Assembly: GCF_028689295.1 (NCBI RefSeq)
Contig: NZ_JAQTWL010000006.1
Span: forward strand, 1 to 64,000
Direction of reading: 5' to 3'
DNA: 64,000 bases
From: Rhodoferax sp.
GTDB lineage: Bacteria > Pseudomonadota > Gammaproteobacteria > Burkholderiales > Burkholderiaceae_C
Shown: in pieces, positions 37,222 through 46,080 of the stretch
Layout of the letters: each line of letters starts with the position of its first letter
How positions within the stretch are numbered: position 1 is the first letter of the stretch
The notes under the pieces: model-generated
What the model was told of the DNA's origin: nothing
What the model saw: the letters and a program-made list of their open reading frames with translations, nothing else
Databases searched by the model: none
Position numbers and translations under genes: made by a program

Positions 37222-38085
37222 ATGAAAACCCAGGCCCGCTTGATGCTGCTGTTGCTGCTGGCACCCGCGCTGCTGTGGCTCATTGGCTTGATCGTGCTGC
37301 CGCATGTGGAGCTGGGCATTTTGTCGCTGCGCGCGCGCGTGGCACCGCGCGTGTACGAGCCCAGCCTGGCGCAATTTGCCACTTTTGTGGACGAACCCCT
37401 TTACTGGCACACCTTTGTGCGCACCGCCTTGATGTCGATTGTGGCCACCGCCATCACGCTGCTGATGGCCTTCCCGGTGGCTTGGACGATTGCCAAAATC
37501 GCCCGCGGGCGCAACAAGTCCATGCTGTTTGTCATGTGCCTGATCCCGTTCTGGGTCAGTGAAACCGTGCGCACGCTGGGCTGGATGATCCTTCTGCGCG
37601 AGTCCGGCGTGCTGCCCGCCCTGCTGGTCAGCCTGGGTGTGACACCCGCCCCCATTGAGATGCTGTACCACGACGCCACCATTTTGGTCGGACTGGTTTA
37701 CACCTCGATGCTGTTCATGGTGATTCCGCTGATCAGCGCGCTGGAGAGCCTCGACGACTCGCTCATTGAAGCGGCCTATGACCTTGGTGGCAACGGTTGG
37801 TCGATCCTGCGCCAGATCATCATCCCGCACGCGGCGCCCGGCATGGTGGCGGGCTGCATCGTGGTGTTCATGCTCACTTTGGGCAACTACCTCACGCCGA
37901 CGCTGCTGGGCGGCAAAAACTCGCAGTGGTTCACCGAGCAAATCTACACCCAGTTCATTACCCGCTTCAACTGGGAGCAGGGCGCGGCGTTCGGCTTTTT
38001 GCTGCTGGGCCTGTCAACCGCCATCGTCTGGGCTGGTTTGAAATTGAGCGGTCAAAAGTTTGGTGAAGTGATGCAAAAGACATGA
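37222..38085 (+). CDS. Polyamine-type ABC transporter, permease 1 (PotH/PotB type)
   Basis: The 287-residue inner-membrane protein has about six helices and the permease EAA loop (IEAAYDLGGNGWSILRQIIIP) that docks onto the ATPase. Its end overlaps the next permease by 4 bases (ATGA). Confidence 0.9.
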   Translation: MKTQARLMLLLLLAPALLWLIGLIVLPHVELGILSLRARVAPRVYEPSLAQFATFVDEPLYWHTFVRTALMSIVATAITLLMAFPVAWTIAKIARGRNKSMLFVMCLIPFWVSETVRTLGWMILLRESGVLPALLVSLGVTPAPIEMLYHDATILVGLVYTSMLFMVIPLISALESLDDSLIEAAYDLGGNGWSILRQIIIPHAAPGMVAGCIVVFMLTLGNYLTPTLLGGKNSQWFTEQIYTQFITRFNWEQGAAFGFLLLGLSTAIVWAGLKLSGQKFGEVMQKT

Positions 38086-38954
38086 TCGCGTCCTTGCCCC
38101 GCCCGCTGTGGCTGCGCGCCAGCACCGTGCTGTACGGTGTGGCGTTCTTTGCCTTTTTGTTTCTGCCACTGGTCGTGGTCGCGGTGTTTGCGTTCAACGA
38201 CGCGCCCTACCCGGCGCCGCCCTGGCGCGGCTTCACGCTGGACTGGTTTTTTGGCCATGATGGCGCGGGCCGCAGCGGCCTGTTTGCCGACCGCGCCATG
38301 CTCGGCAGTCTGTGGACCAGCGTGGTGGTGGCGACCTGGGTGACGCTGCTGTCGGTGCTGGTCGGTACCGCCAACGCGTTCCTGATCGAGCGCACGCAGT
38401 TTCGCGGCAAGCAAGCCTTGTCTTTGTTGATGCTGGCGCCGCTGGTGATTCCCGGCGTGATCCTGGGCATCTCGATCCTGGCGTTTGCCAGCCGCATTGC
38501 CAACCTGGCCGACGACCTCTGGGGCCTGGAGCTGGAATTTCTGCGACCCGGTTTGCCGCTGGTGGTGCTGGGCCAGTTTTCCTACATCGTGTCGATCGCC
38601 ACGCTCACCATCACCGCGCGCCTCAAGCGTTTTGATGTCACGCTGGAAGACGCCGCCTACAACCTCGGTGCGTCGCGCGCTGCCGTGTTCCGGACCATCA
38701 CCCTGCCGTACCTGAAACCCGCGATGATCGGCTCGGCGGCGATCTCGTTCCTGATGAGTTTCGAGAACTTCAACACCACGCTAATGCTGGTGGGCTCGGA
38801 CGCGCCGCTCACGGTGATGATGTACGGCCGCATGCGTGAAGGCGCCACGCCGGTGCTCAATGCGGTGAGTTTGCTGCTGATGGTGGCCTCGGCGCTGTTG
38901 GCGCTGACGTTGATGCGGGGGTCGAGGTCGGGGGCGACCGATACCACCAACTGA
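38082..38954 (+). CDS. Polyamine-type ABC transporter, permease 2 (PotI/PotC type)
   Basis: The 290-residue inner-membrane permease has an EAA loop (LEDAAYNLGASRAAVFRTITL). It completes the transporter. After it lie about 107 bases without a recognisable element before the reductase gene. Confidence 0.9.
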   Translation: MIASLPRPLWLRASTVLYGVAFFAFLFLPLVVVAVFAFNDAPYPAPPWRGFTLDWFFGHDGAGRSGLFADRAMLGSLWTSVVVATWVTLLSVLVGTANAFLIERTQFRGKQALSLLMLAPLVIPGVILGISILAFASRIANLADDLWGLELEFLRPGLPLVVLGQFSYIVSIATLTITARLKRFDVTLEDAAYNLGASRAAVFRTITLPYLKPAMIGSAAISFLMSFENFNTTLMLVGSDAPLTVMMYGRMREGATPVLNAVSLLLMVASALLALTLMRGSRSGATDTTN

Positions 38955-39061
38955 CAGGGGTTCGATGCGTCGTTGGCGCAAGCCATCGCAAATTTAGGCA
39001 GCCTGAAACTGATATTTGTTAATCCTGCTTTAAGGCCCAAAGCGTAGACTTCGCTGCATCT

Positions 39062-40351
39062 ATGACATCCCTACACCTGTTGCTTTGGATTGCGGGTGGC
39101 GTCCTGCTCCAACTTGCCCTCTATGTGTGCATTGGGTTCTGGCGCCATTGGCAGGCGTACAGAGCGTTGCGCACCGCGGCAGAAGAGTTTGAAATTGCCG
39201 TCCATCCTGAAGCTGCGCCAGAGCTGATGCAACCGGAAGCCGCCGCATGGACGGGCCATCGCACTTTTCACGTCGAGCGCAAGGTGCCCGAAGATGCCAC
39301 GGCTCAGGTCTGCTCGTTTTACCTTGTCCCTGAAGACCAAAAGCCACTGCCGCCGTTTTTGCCGGGTCAGTTTCTCACCTTCCAGTTTGACGTTCCTTCG
39401 CAAACCGGTGGCACGCAACCAGTCATCCGCTGCTACTCCCTGTCCGATGCGCCACATCCCAACCACTATCGCATTTCCGTCAAACGCGCACCCGCACCCG
39501 TTGGCAGTCAATTTCCACCAGGTCTGTCATCAAATTACCTTCACGACCATGTCAACGTAGGTAGCCAGTTGCAGCTGCGCGCGCCCACAGGCCATTTTCA
39601 TATAGACCAGAGCGACGCGCCGGTGGTGCTGGTTGGCGGTGGCATCGGCATCACGCCCATGCTGAGCATGCTGAGCTGGTGTCTGACGGCGCAGCCCGGG
39701 CGCGAGTTGTGGCTGTTTTACGGCGTGCGCAACTCCGCTGAACTGGTGATGCAGGCGCAATTGCAGGCGCTGGCAGCGCAACATGCGAACTTTCATCTTC
39801 ACCTGTGCCTGAGCAACCCGCAGGCCGGTGAGGCGGGTGTGCATCAACCAGGGCCGGAGCAGCGCCACCGCAGCCGTGTGGATGTCGCGCTGCTGCGCCG
39901 CCTTTTGCCGCTCAAGCCCTATCACTTCTATATTTGCGGCCCCACGCCCATGCTGCGAAGCCTGGTGCCCGCGTTGGAGGATTGGGGCGTGCCAGAGGGG
40001 CGGATTCACTTTGAGGCTTTCGGCCCGGCGTCCATCCCGCGCAAAAACCCGGCAACCGTCAGGCAAGCCGCACTCCAGGGCGACGACAAGCAAGGCGCTG
40101 TCTTGGTGACCTTTGCCAAGTCGGGCCAACAGGCGACCTGGGAGCCCGGCATGGGCGCGTTACTGGATTTTGCGGAAAGCCACGGCATTGCGGTCAGCTC
40201 CGGCTGCCGGGCGGGTGCTTGCGGCAGTTGTCAGACCAGCATCCGCACCGGTGAGGTGGCCTACGCGCAGGCGCCAGATTTTGATCCCGAGCCGGGCAGT
40301 TGCCTGTTGTGCGTTTGCACGCCGAAGTCGGCTGTCACCCTGGAGGCGTAA
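39062..40351 (+). CDS. Membrane-anchored FAD/2Fe-2S ferredoxin-NAD(P)H reductase
   Basis: The 429-residue product has an N-terminal transmembrane anchor (about 5-27) and an FAD-binding domain (RCYSLSDAP). An NAD(P) domain follows (VGGGIGITPMLSML, YICGPTPML). The C-terminal plant-type 2Fe-2S domain has cysteines in SSGCRAGACGSC and a later LLC. This is the layout of flavin reductases that pass electrons from NAD(P)H to one-electron carriers. The next gene, a di-heme-b-like membrane protein, begins immediately after the stop, and an eight-heme cytochrome c follows, which suggests a membrane electron-transfer chain. Confidence 0.88.
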   Translation: MTSLHLLLWIAGGVLLQLALYVCIGFWRHWQAYRALRTAAEEFEIAVHPEAAPELMQPEAAAWTGHRTFHVERKVPEDATAQVCSFYLVPEDQKPLPPFLPGQFLTFQFDVPSQTGGTQPVIRCYSLSDAPHPNHYRISVKRAPAPVGSQFPPGLSSNYLHDHVNVGSQLQLRAPTGHFHIDQSDAPVVLVGGGIGITPMLSMLSWCLTAQPGRELWLFYGVRNSAELVMQAQLQALAAQHANFHLHLCLSNPQAGEAGVHQPGPEQRHRSRVDVALLRRLLPLKPYHFYICGPTPMLRSLVPALEDWGVPEGRIHFEAFGPASIPRKNPATVRQAALQGDDKQGAVLVTFAKSGQQATWEPGMGALLDFAESHGIAVSSGCRAGACGSCQTSIRTGEVAYAQAPDFDPEPGSCLLCVCTPKSAVTLEA

Positions 40352-40939
40352 ATGAAAAGTTCAAAAAGTTCATTGTGGCGCGAGCATGTGTTGCCCTTTG
40401 CCTTGCTACTGGGACTTTTGGCGGCCGCCACCCTGGCCGGCGACTATCTGCTGCACCGCCTGAATCTGGTGTGGGTGGGGCGCTATCTGGGCATACCGGG
40501 CACCTTGCTGATCATCGGCTCGCTGTACTACTCGGCGCGCAAACGCAAGTGGGTCACCACGGGCGACCCCAAATCACTGCTAAAAATGCATGAGTTCGGC
40601 ACCTGGCTGGGCTCCCTGATGGTGCTGATCCATGCCGGCATCCATTTCAATGCCATCCTGCCGTGGCTGGCGACCGTGGCCATGGCGGTGAACGTCATCA
40701 GCGGGCTGGTCGGCAAGATGTTGCTAAACCAGTCGCGCCAGCACGTACAGGGCGAGCGCGAACGGTTCCAGCTGCGCGGCTTGTCCAAAACCGAGGTGGA
40801 ACAAGCCGTGTTTTGGGACGCTGTGGCACTGGGTGCCATGGCGCAGTGGCGCAAGGTGCACATTCCCATTTTCATCGTGTTCTCCGTGCTGGCCCTGGGC
40901 CACATTCTCAGCATCTTTTTGTTCTGGGGCTGGCTATGA
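40352..40939 (+). CDS. Membrane cytochrome b-like protein
   Basis: The 195-residue protein has about five hydrophobic helices. Histidines lie at 80, 94 and 98 in one region and at 170 and 184 in another. The 14-residue spacing within the pairs 80/94 and 170/184 is what a four-helix bundle needs to hold two stacked b hemes, but heme binding is inferred. It starts with no gap after the reductase and overlaps the multiheme cytochrome (ATGA). It probably carries electrons from the cytosolic reductase to the periplasmic cytochrome. Confidence 0.7.
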   Translation: MKSSKSSLWREHVLPFALLLGLLAAATLAGDYLLHRLNLVWVGRYLGIPGTLLIIGSLYYSARKRKWVTTGDPKSLLKMHEFGTWLGSLMVLIHAGIHFNAILPWLATVAMAVNVISGLVGKMLLNQSRQHVQGERERFQLRGLSKTEVEQAVFWDAVALGAMAQWRKVHIPIFIVFSVLALGHILSIFLFWGWL

Positions 40940-41667
40940 GCCGCACGCTCAAACTCCTCCTGGCCATCAACCTGCTGGTGCTGGCCGTGCTGACTTTTTC
41001 CTATCCGCACCTGATGGTCGGGCCGGGCAAGTTGATTCCGGGCCATCAGCAGCTCGATTCCGATTGTTTTGCCTGCCATGCCGCATTCACCGGGGCCGAT
41101 TCCCAAAAGTGCGTCAGCTGCCACAAGCCCGCCGATATTGGCCGCAGGACAACCAAAGGAGCGCCGGTTTTAAAGCCGCTCACGTCCACACCTTTCCACC
41201 AGGAACTCATCAGCCAGGACTGTGTGGCCTGTCACAGCGACCACGCGGGCGTGAAACGCTACCGCCTGAAAGGCTATTTCGACCACGCCCTGCTTAAACA
41301 AGAAACCAGCAACCAGTGCCAGAGTTGCCACAAGTCACCCACGGATGCACTGCACAAACAAATCACCGGCAACTGCGCCCAATGCCACACCCAGCAAAAA
41401 TGGACACCCGCCACCTTTGAGCACAACAAATACTTTGTGCTGGACCGCGACCACACCACCACTTGTGTGACCTGCCATGTGCGCAATGACTACAGCCGCT
41501 ACACCTGTTATGGCTGCCATGAACACACAATGGAAAATATCCGGCGTGAGCACATCGATGAGGGTATTCGCCAGTTTGACAACTGCGTGGAATGCCACCG
41601 CAGCGCGGACAAGGACGCCATCAAAGGCGAACGCAAGGGCGACCGGGGCAAACGCGAGGACGACTGA
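40936..41667 (+). CDS. Eight-heme membrane-anchored cytochrome c
   Basis: The 243-residue protein has an N-terminal signal anchor (LLLAINLLVLAVLTF) and eight CxxCH motifs: CFACH, CVSCH, CVACH, CQSCH, CAQCH, CVTCH, CYGCH and CVECH. Further histidines between them can serve as second ligands. It should face the periplasm. The tail is strongly charged. Motif spacing looks like a doubled class III/c7-type arrangement. Coupled by overlap to the cytochrome-b-like gene; eutB follows after 25 bases. Confidence 0.9.
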   Translation: MSRTLKLLLAINLLVLAVLTFSYPHLMVGPGKLIPGHQQLDSDCFACHAAFTGADSQKCVSCHKPADIGRRTTKGAPVLKPLTSTPFHQELISQDCVACHSDHAGVKRYRLKGYFDHALLKQETSNQCQSCHKSPTDALHKQITGNCAQCHTQQKWTPATFEHNKYFVLDRDHTTTCVTCHVRNDYSRYTCYGCHEHTMENIRREHIDEGIRQFDNCVECHRSADKDAIKGERKGDRGKREDD

Positions 41668-41692
41668 ATCGGCATCGGTACACTCCAAAGCC

Positions 41693-43105
41693 ATGCCCAC
41701 CCGCCACACCATCGGCCAACAGCGTTACCAGTTTGCGGACCTGCGCACGCTGCTGGCCAAGGCCAGCCCGCTGCGCTCGGGCGACCAGCTCGCCGGTGTG
41801 GCGGCGCTGGATGCCAAAGAGCGCATTGCGGCGCAAATGACGCTGGCCGAGCTGCCACTGCGCGCCTTCCTCAATGAAGCCGTGGTGCCGTATGAAAGCG
41901 ACGAAGTCACGCGGCTGATTTTCGACAGCCACGATGCCAACGCATTCAAGGCGGTGAGCCATCTGACCGTGGGTGAGCTGCGCAACTGGCTGCTCTCGGA
42001 CCACGCCAGCACGGCCACCCTGACCGCCCTGGCGCCCGGCCTGACGCCGGAAATGGTGGCCGCCGTGAGCAAGCTGTGCCGCCTGCAGGACCTGGTGCTG
42101 ATCGCCAGCAAGTGCGAGGTCGTCACCCGTTTCCGCAATACCCTCGGCCTGAAACAGCGGCTGGCCACGCGCCTGCAACCGAATCATCCCACCGACGACC
42201 TGCCCGGCATTGCCGCCAGCCTGCTCGACGGCTTGCTGCTGGGCGCTGGCGACGCCGTGATCGGCATCAACCCGGCCAGCGACAACGTGCCCCAGGTGGA
42301 GCGGTTACTGCACATGCTGAACGACCTGATTGGCCACTACGGCATTCCGACCCAGTCCTGTGTGCTCACGCATGTGACCAACACCTTGGCTGCCATCGAG
42401 CGCGGCGCGCCGGTGGACCTGGTGTTCCAGTCGATTGGCGGCACCGAGGCCACCAACAGCAGCTTTGGCATCACGCTGGCCCTGCTGGCGGAAGCGCGTG
42501 AGGCCGCCCTGTCCTTGCAACGCGGTGCCCTGTTTGACGATGGCCAGCGCGGTGACCATGTGATGTATTTCGAGACCGGCCAGGGCAGTGCCTTGAGCGC
42601 AAACGCGCACCACGGTTGCGACCAGCAAACCCTGGAGGCGCGCGCCTACGCGGTGGCGCGGCACTTCAAGCCGCTACTGGTCAACACCGTGGTCGGCTTC
42701 ATCGGCCCGGAGTACCTGTTCAACGGCAAGCAGATCACCCGGGCGGGGCTGGAAGACCACTTTTGCGGCAAGCTGCTGGGCCTGCCGATGGGCTGCGACG
42801 TTTGTTACACCAACCATGCCGAGGCCGACCCAGACGACATGGACAGTCTGATGCTGATGCTGGGCGCGGCCGGCTGCAACTTCATCATGGGCGTGCCGGG
42901 TTCGGACGACATCATGCTCAACTACCAAAGCACTTCGTTCCATGACGCGCTGGTCTTGCGCCAGCTGCTGGGCTTGCGCGCTGCGCCCGAGTTCGAGGCC
43001 TGGCAACACGCCATGGGCATCACCACCGCAGGCGATGCGCCGCGACTCGCCGACCGGCTACCGGCTGCCTTTTCGCCAGCGCTGCAACAGCTCGGAGGAG
43101 CTTGA
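41693..43105 (+). CDS. eutB: Ethanolamine ammonia-lyase large subunit
   Basis: The adenosylcobalamin-dependent enzyme converts ethanolamine to acetaldehyde and ammonia. The 470-residue product has family landmarks such as GINPASDNVPQVERLLHMLND, FQSIGGTEATNSSFG, FETGQGSALSANAHHG and MLGAAGCNFIMGVPGSDDIM. Length matches EutB (about 453-470). The small-subunit gene begins one base after the stop. No carboxysome-like eut shell genes are present, so this is the simple cytosolic eutBC type. Confidence 0.95.
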   Translation: MPTRHTIGQQRYQFADLRTLLAKASPLRSGDQLAGVAALDAKERIAAQMTLAELPLRAFLNEAVVPYESDEVTRLIFDSHDANAFKAVSHLTVGELRNWLLSDHASTATLTALAPGLTPEMVAAVSKLCRLQDLVLIASKCEVVTRFRNTLGLKQRLATRLQPNHPTDDLPGIAASLLDGLLLGAGDAVIGINPASDNVPQVERLLHMLNDLIGHYGIPTQSCVLTHVTNTLAAIERGAPVDLVFQSIGGTEATNSSFGITLALLAEAREAALSLQRGALFDDGQRGDHVMYFETGQGSALSANAHHGCDQQTLEARAYAVARHFKPLLVNTVVGFIGPEYLFNGKQITRAGLEDHFCGKLLGLPMGCDVCYTNHAEADPDDMDSLMLMLGAAGCNFIMGVPGSDDIMLNYQSTSFHDALVLRQLLGLRAAPEFEAWQHAMGITTAGDAPRLADRLPAAFSPALQQLGGA

Positions 43106-43106
43106 G

Positions 43107-44009
43107 GTGAAAGATGAGCCCTGCCCTTCGACGAGCTCAGGACACTCTGAAGCGTTGCCAACCCTCCCTGCCCTGGTCACCCCCACGCCCTGGGATGCGC
43201 TGAAAAGCTTCACCGACGCCCGCATCGCCCTGGGGCGCGCCGGGGTCAGCCTGCCGACTGCCGCGCATTTGGCATTTCAACTGGCGCACGCCCAGGCGCG
43301 TGACGCGGTACACCTGCCGTTTGACGCGCACGGCATTCAGACCAGCCTGCAAGGGCTGGGCCAGCCGACGCTGCGGCTGCACAGCCAGGCCACTGATCGC
43401 ACCATGTATCTGCAGCGCCCGGACCTGGGGCGACGGCTCGACGCGGCCTCGCTGCAGAACTTGGCCGATTGGCAGGCACAGCAGGGCGATGCGCCGGGCT
43501 TTGATCTGGCCTTTGTGCTGGTGGACGGCCTGTCGTCATTGGCGATTCACCAGAACGCGGTGGCCCTGGTGTCGATCATGTTGCAGCGCCTGCAGTTTGA
43601 TACCGCCCAGTCCTGGACGGTGGCGCCCTTGACCGTGGTGGCGCAAGGCCGTGTTGCCATCGGCGACGAAGTGGGTGCAGCCTTGCGCGCCAAAACCGTG
43701 GTGGTGCTGATTGGCGAGCGCCCCGGTTTGAGCTCGCCTGACAGCATGGGCATCTACCTCACCTGGGCGCCTAAAGTGGGCACCACAGACGCAGCGCGCA
43801 ACTGCATCTCGAACGTGCGCCCGGCGGGCTTGTCGGTTGAAGCGGCGGCAAGCACCCTGCACGTTTTGCTGACCAGGGCGCGCCAGCATCAACTGACGGG
43901 AGTTGGCCTGAAAGACGATTTGGATCACACCCTGATTGGTTCGCAGGACGCACCACGCCATCAAGCACAACTCCCTGTCTGGCAGAGCCAGGCGCGCGAC
44001 TCGCGGTAA
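43107..44009 (+). CDS. eutC: Ethanolamine ammonia-lyase small subunit
   Basis: The 300-residue subunit helps bind adenosylcobalamin. Family blocks are TDARIALGRAGVSLPTAAHLAFQLAHAQARDAVH, FVLVDGLSSLAIHQNA and LIGERPGLSSPDSMGIYLTW. The GTG at 43107 is preceded by GGAGGAG inside the eutB end. Residues 5-15 (PCPSTSSGHSE) are encoded by a palindromic repeat (43124) and are not part of the family, so the N-terminus is repeat-derived. Confidence 0.93.
   Translation: MKDEPCPSTSSGHSEALPTLPALVTPTPWDALKSFTDARIALGRAGVSLPTAAHLAFQLAHAQARDAVHLPFDAHGIQTSLQGLGQPTLRLHSQATDRTMYLQRPDLGRRLDAASLQNLADWQAQQGDAPGFDLAFVLVDGLSSLAIHQNAVALVSIMLQRLQFDTAQSWTVAPLTVVAQGRVAIGDEVGAALRAKTVVVLIGERPGLSSPDSMGIYLTWAPKVGTTDAARNCISNVRPAGLSVEAAASTLHVLLTRARQHQLTGVGLKDDLDHTLIGSQDAPRHQAQLPVWQSQARDSR
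43124..43144. repeat. Palindromic repeat of the CTTCGACGAGCTCAGG type inside eutC
   Basis: CCCTTCGACGAGCTCAGGAC is a known-looking interspersed element of many proteobacterial genomes, with an inner GAGCTC palindrome. Translated here it gives the STSSG-type peptide at the EutC N-terminus. Confidence 0.6.
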
Positions 44010-44018
44010 AGTGCTGTC

Positions 44019-44450
44019 ATGCCAGGCTTCACCCTCACCGACAGCCAGCAGCAGGCGCTGCTGCAAGCCGCGCGCCAGGCCCAGCGCAATGCCTACGCGC
44101 CTTACTCCAACTACCCTGTCGGTGCCGCCGTGCTCGACGCGCAGGGCCGCATCCACGCCGGTTGCAATGTGGAAAACGCCGCCTACCCCGAGGGCCTGTG
44201 CGCCGAAGCTGCGGCTTTGAGCGCGATGGTGCTGGCCGGCGGCAGGCAGGCCCGCGCCGTGCTGGTGGTGGGCAGCGGTGGCGAGGGCAGCTGGATCACG
44301 CCCTGCGGCGGCTGCCGTCAAAAGTTGCGTGAGTTTGGCGCACCCGATTTGATCATCCAAAGTGCCAACGAACTGACACTGGGCCCGCGCCACACCCTGG
44401 CGCAATTGCTGCCCGAGAGCTTTGGGCCGGGCCACATCAAGGGCAGCTAA
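44019..44450 (+). CDS. cdd: Cytidine deaminase
   Basis: The zinc enzyme deaminates cytidine and deoxycytidine. The 143-residue product has the catalytic glutamate and first zinc cysteine in LCAEAAALSAMV and the other zinc cysteines in PCGGCRQKLREF. NPYSNYPVGAAVL-like YAPYSNYPVGAAVLD opens the domain. First of four nucleoside genes, 9 bases after eutC. Confidence 0.95.
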   Translation: MPGFTLTDSQQQALLQAARQAQRNAYAPYSNYPVGAAVLDAQGRIHAGCNVENAAYPEGLCAEAAALSAMVLAGGRQARAVLVVGSGGEGSWITPCGGCRQKLREFGAPDLIIQSANELTLGPRHTLAQLLPESFGPGHIKGS

Positions 44451-44455
44451 AGCGC

Positions 44456-45274
44456 ATGCCATCACGCCCCATGAAGACCATCAACACCATCCGCCAGCGC
44501 GCGCCCCATTTGCAACCCCGCATTGCGGTGGTGCTGGGCTCGGGCTGGGGGGCTTTGACCGACCACCTCACCGACGCTGTTCAGATCCCATACGCCGGGC
44601 TGGCGGGTTTTCCGCAGCCCGGCGTGGCCGGCCACGGCGGCAGCCTGTGGCTTGGGCACCTTGGCGCGCAGTCCGTGGCCGTGCTGAGCGGACGCCAGCA
44701 TGGCTATGAATCGGGTGCGGTGGACGGCATGGCAGAACCCTTGCGCGTGCTCAAAAACCTGGGCTGTCACACGCTGGTGCAGACCAACGCGGCCGGCAGT
44801 TTGCAACCTGACATGCCGCCGCAAAGCCTGATGCTGCTCAGCGACCACATCAACCTGCCGCAGCGCTCACCGCTGGTCGGCAGCAGCGGCTCCGAGCGCT
44901 TTGTCAACATGGTCGACGCCTATGACCCGGCACTGCGTGCCCATGCCCGGCGCGTGGCCCAAACGCACGGTGCGGCGCTGTTTGAAGGCGTGTACGCCTG
45001 GGCTTTTGGCCCGCAGTTTGAAACCCCTGCCGAGATCCGCATGCTGCGCCTGCTGGGTGCCGATGCGGTGGGCATGAGCACCGTGCCCGAAACCATTCTG
45101 GCAAGGCACCTGGGACTGCGCGTGCTGGCCCTGTCCTTCGTCACCAACCTGGGCGCGGGCATGTCCCCGGAAAATTTGAGCCACGCCCACACCCTGCAGC
45201 AAGCGCAGCTGGGCAGCCTTGCCGCCAGCCGTTTGCTGGCCGACATCGTTGCCCAGATGGACCTACCCTCATGA
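44456..45274 (+). CDS. punA: Purine-nucleoside phosphorylase
   Basis: The 272-residue enzyme of the trimeric PNP class splits purine (deoxy)nucleosides with phosphate. Blocks are IAVVLGSGWGALTDHL, LSGRQHGYESG, QTNAAGSLQPDMPPQSLMLLSDHINL and the LGADAVGMSTVPETILARHLG region. A second ATG 15 bases downstream is an alternative start. Its end overlaps deoC by 4 bases. Confidence 0.93.
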   Translation: MPSRPMKTINTIRQRAPHLQPRIAVVLGSGWGALTDHLTDAVQIPYAGLAGFPQPGVAGHGGSLWLGHLGAQSVAVLSGRQHGYESGAVDGMAEPLRVLKNLGCHTLVQTNAAGSLQPDMPPQSLMLLSDHINLPQRSPLVGSSGSERFVNMVDAYDPALRAHARRVAQTHGAALFEGVYAWAFGPQFETPAEIRMLRLLGADAVGMSTVPETILARHLGLRVLALSFVTNLGAGMSPENLSHAHTLQQAQLGSLAASRLLADIVAQMDLPS

Positions 45275-46071
45275 CGACCCCTTTGCCAACCCAATGGCCA
45301 AACAACCCGCAGGCCAACGCCCGCCTGGCCCTGGCCTGCCTCGACCTCACCAGCCTGGGCGACGCGGACACCGAGGCCGACATTGCAAGCTTGTGCCAGC
45401 GCGCGCAAAGCCCGTTCGGCCCGGTGGCGGCGGTCTGCGTCTGGCCGCGCCTGGCAACGTTTGCACGCGCGCACTTGCCTGCGTCCATCGCCGTGGCGGC
45501 AGTGGCCAACTTTCCGCACGGCAACGCCGACAGTGACGCAGCACTCCGCGATGTCGAAGGCATCGTAGAAGCGGGTGCGCAAGAGGTGGACCTGGTGCTG
45601 CCCTACCGCAGCCTGATGGCCGGTGACGAACGCACCGCCGCCGAACTGCTGGTGGCGGTGCGCAAGGCCTGCCCCGGCCTGCTGCTCAAGGTGATTCTGG
45701 AAACCGGCGAACTCAAGACACCCGCGCTGATGGAGCGTGCCTGCCAGTTGAGCTTGGACGGAGGCGCCGATTTCCTGAAAACCAGCACCGGCAAAACCCC
45801 GGTCAGCGCCACGCTGGAAGCCGCGCGCATCGTGCTCGGCGCCATTGCCGCGAGCCCCGCCGCACGCAACCGTGTGGGCTTCAAGGCCGCCGGCGGCATT
45901 CGCACCGTGGCCGAGGCTGCCGCCTACCTGGCCATGACGCAAGAACTGCTCGGCGCGCACGCACTGACACCGCATCGCTTTCGCATCGGTGCCAGCAGCC
46001 TGTTGAACGACATTGAGGCGATGCTGTCCGGCGCGGCCGAACCCAATACCGCACCGCCCGACGCGTATTAA
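45271..46071 (+). CDS. deoC: Deoxyribose-phosphate aldolase
   Basis: The class I aldolase cleaves deoxyribose 5-phosphate to glyceraldehyde 3-phosphate and acetaldehyde. The 266-residue product has the LDLTSLGDADTEADI opening (a leading NPQANARLALACLD segment is like E. coli DeoC). The Schiff-base lysines are in LLKVILETGEL and GADFLKTSTGKTPVSAT, and the VGFKAAGGIRT block follows. It is coupled to the purine phosphorylase gene by a 4-base overlap. Confidence 0.95.
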   Translation: MTTPLPTQWPNNPQANARLALACLDLTSLGDADTEADIASLCQRAQSPFGPVAAVCVWPRLATFARAHLPASIAVAAVANFPHGNADSDAALRDVEGIVEAGAQEVDLVLPYRSLMAGDERTAAELLVAVRKACPGLLLKVILETGELKTPALMERACQLSLDGGADFLKTSTGKTPVSATLEAARIVLGAIAASPAARNRVGFKAAGGIRTVAEAAAYLAMTQELLGAHALTPHRFRIGASSLLNDIEAMLSGAAEPNTAPPDAY

Positions 46072-46080
46072 AACCTCACC

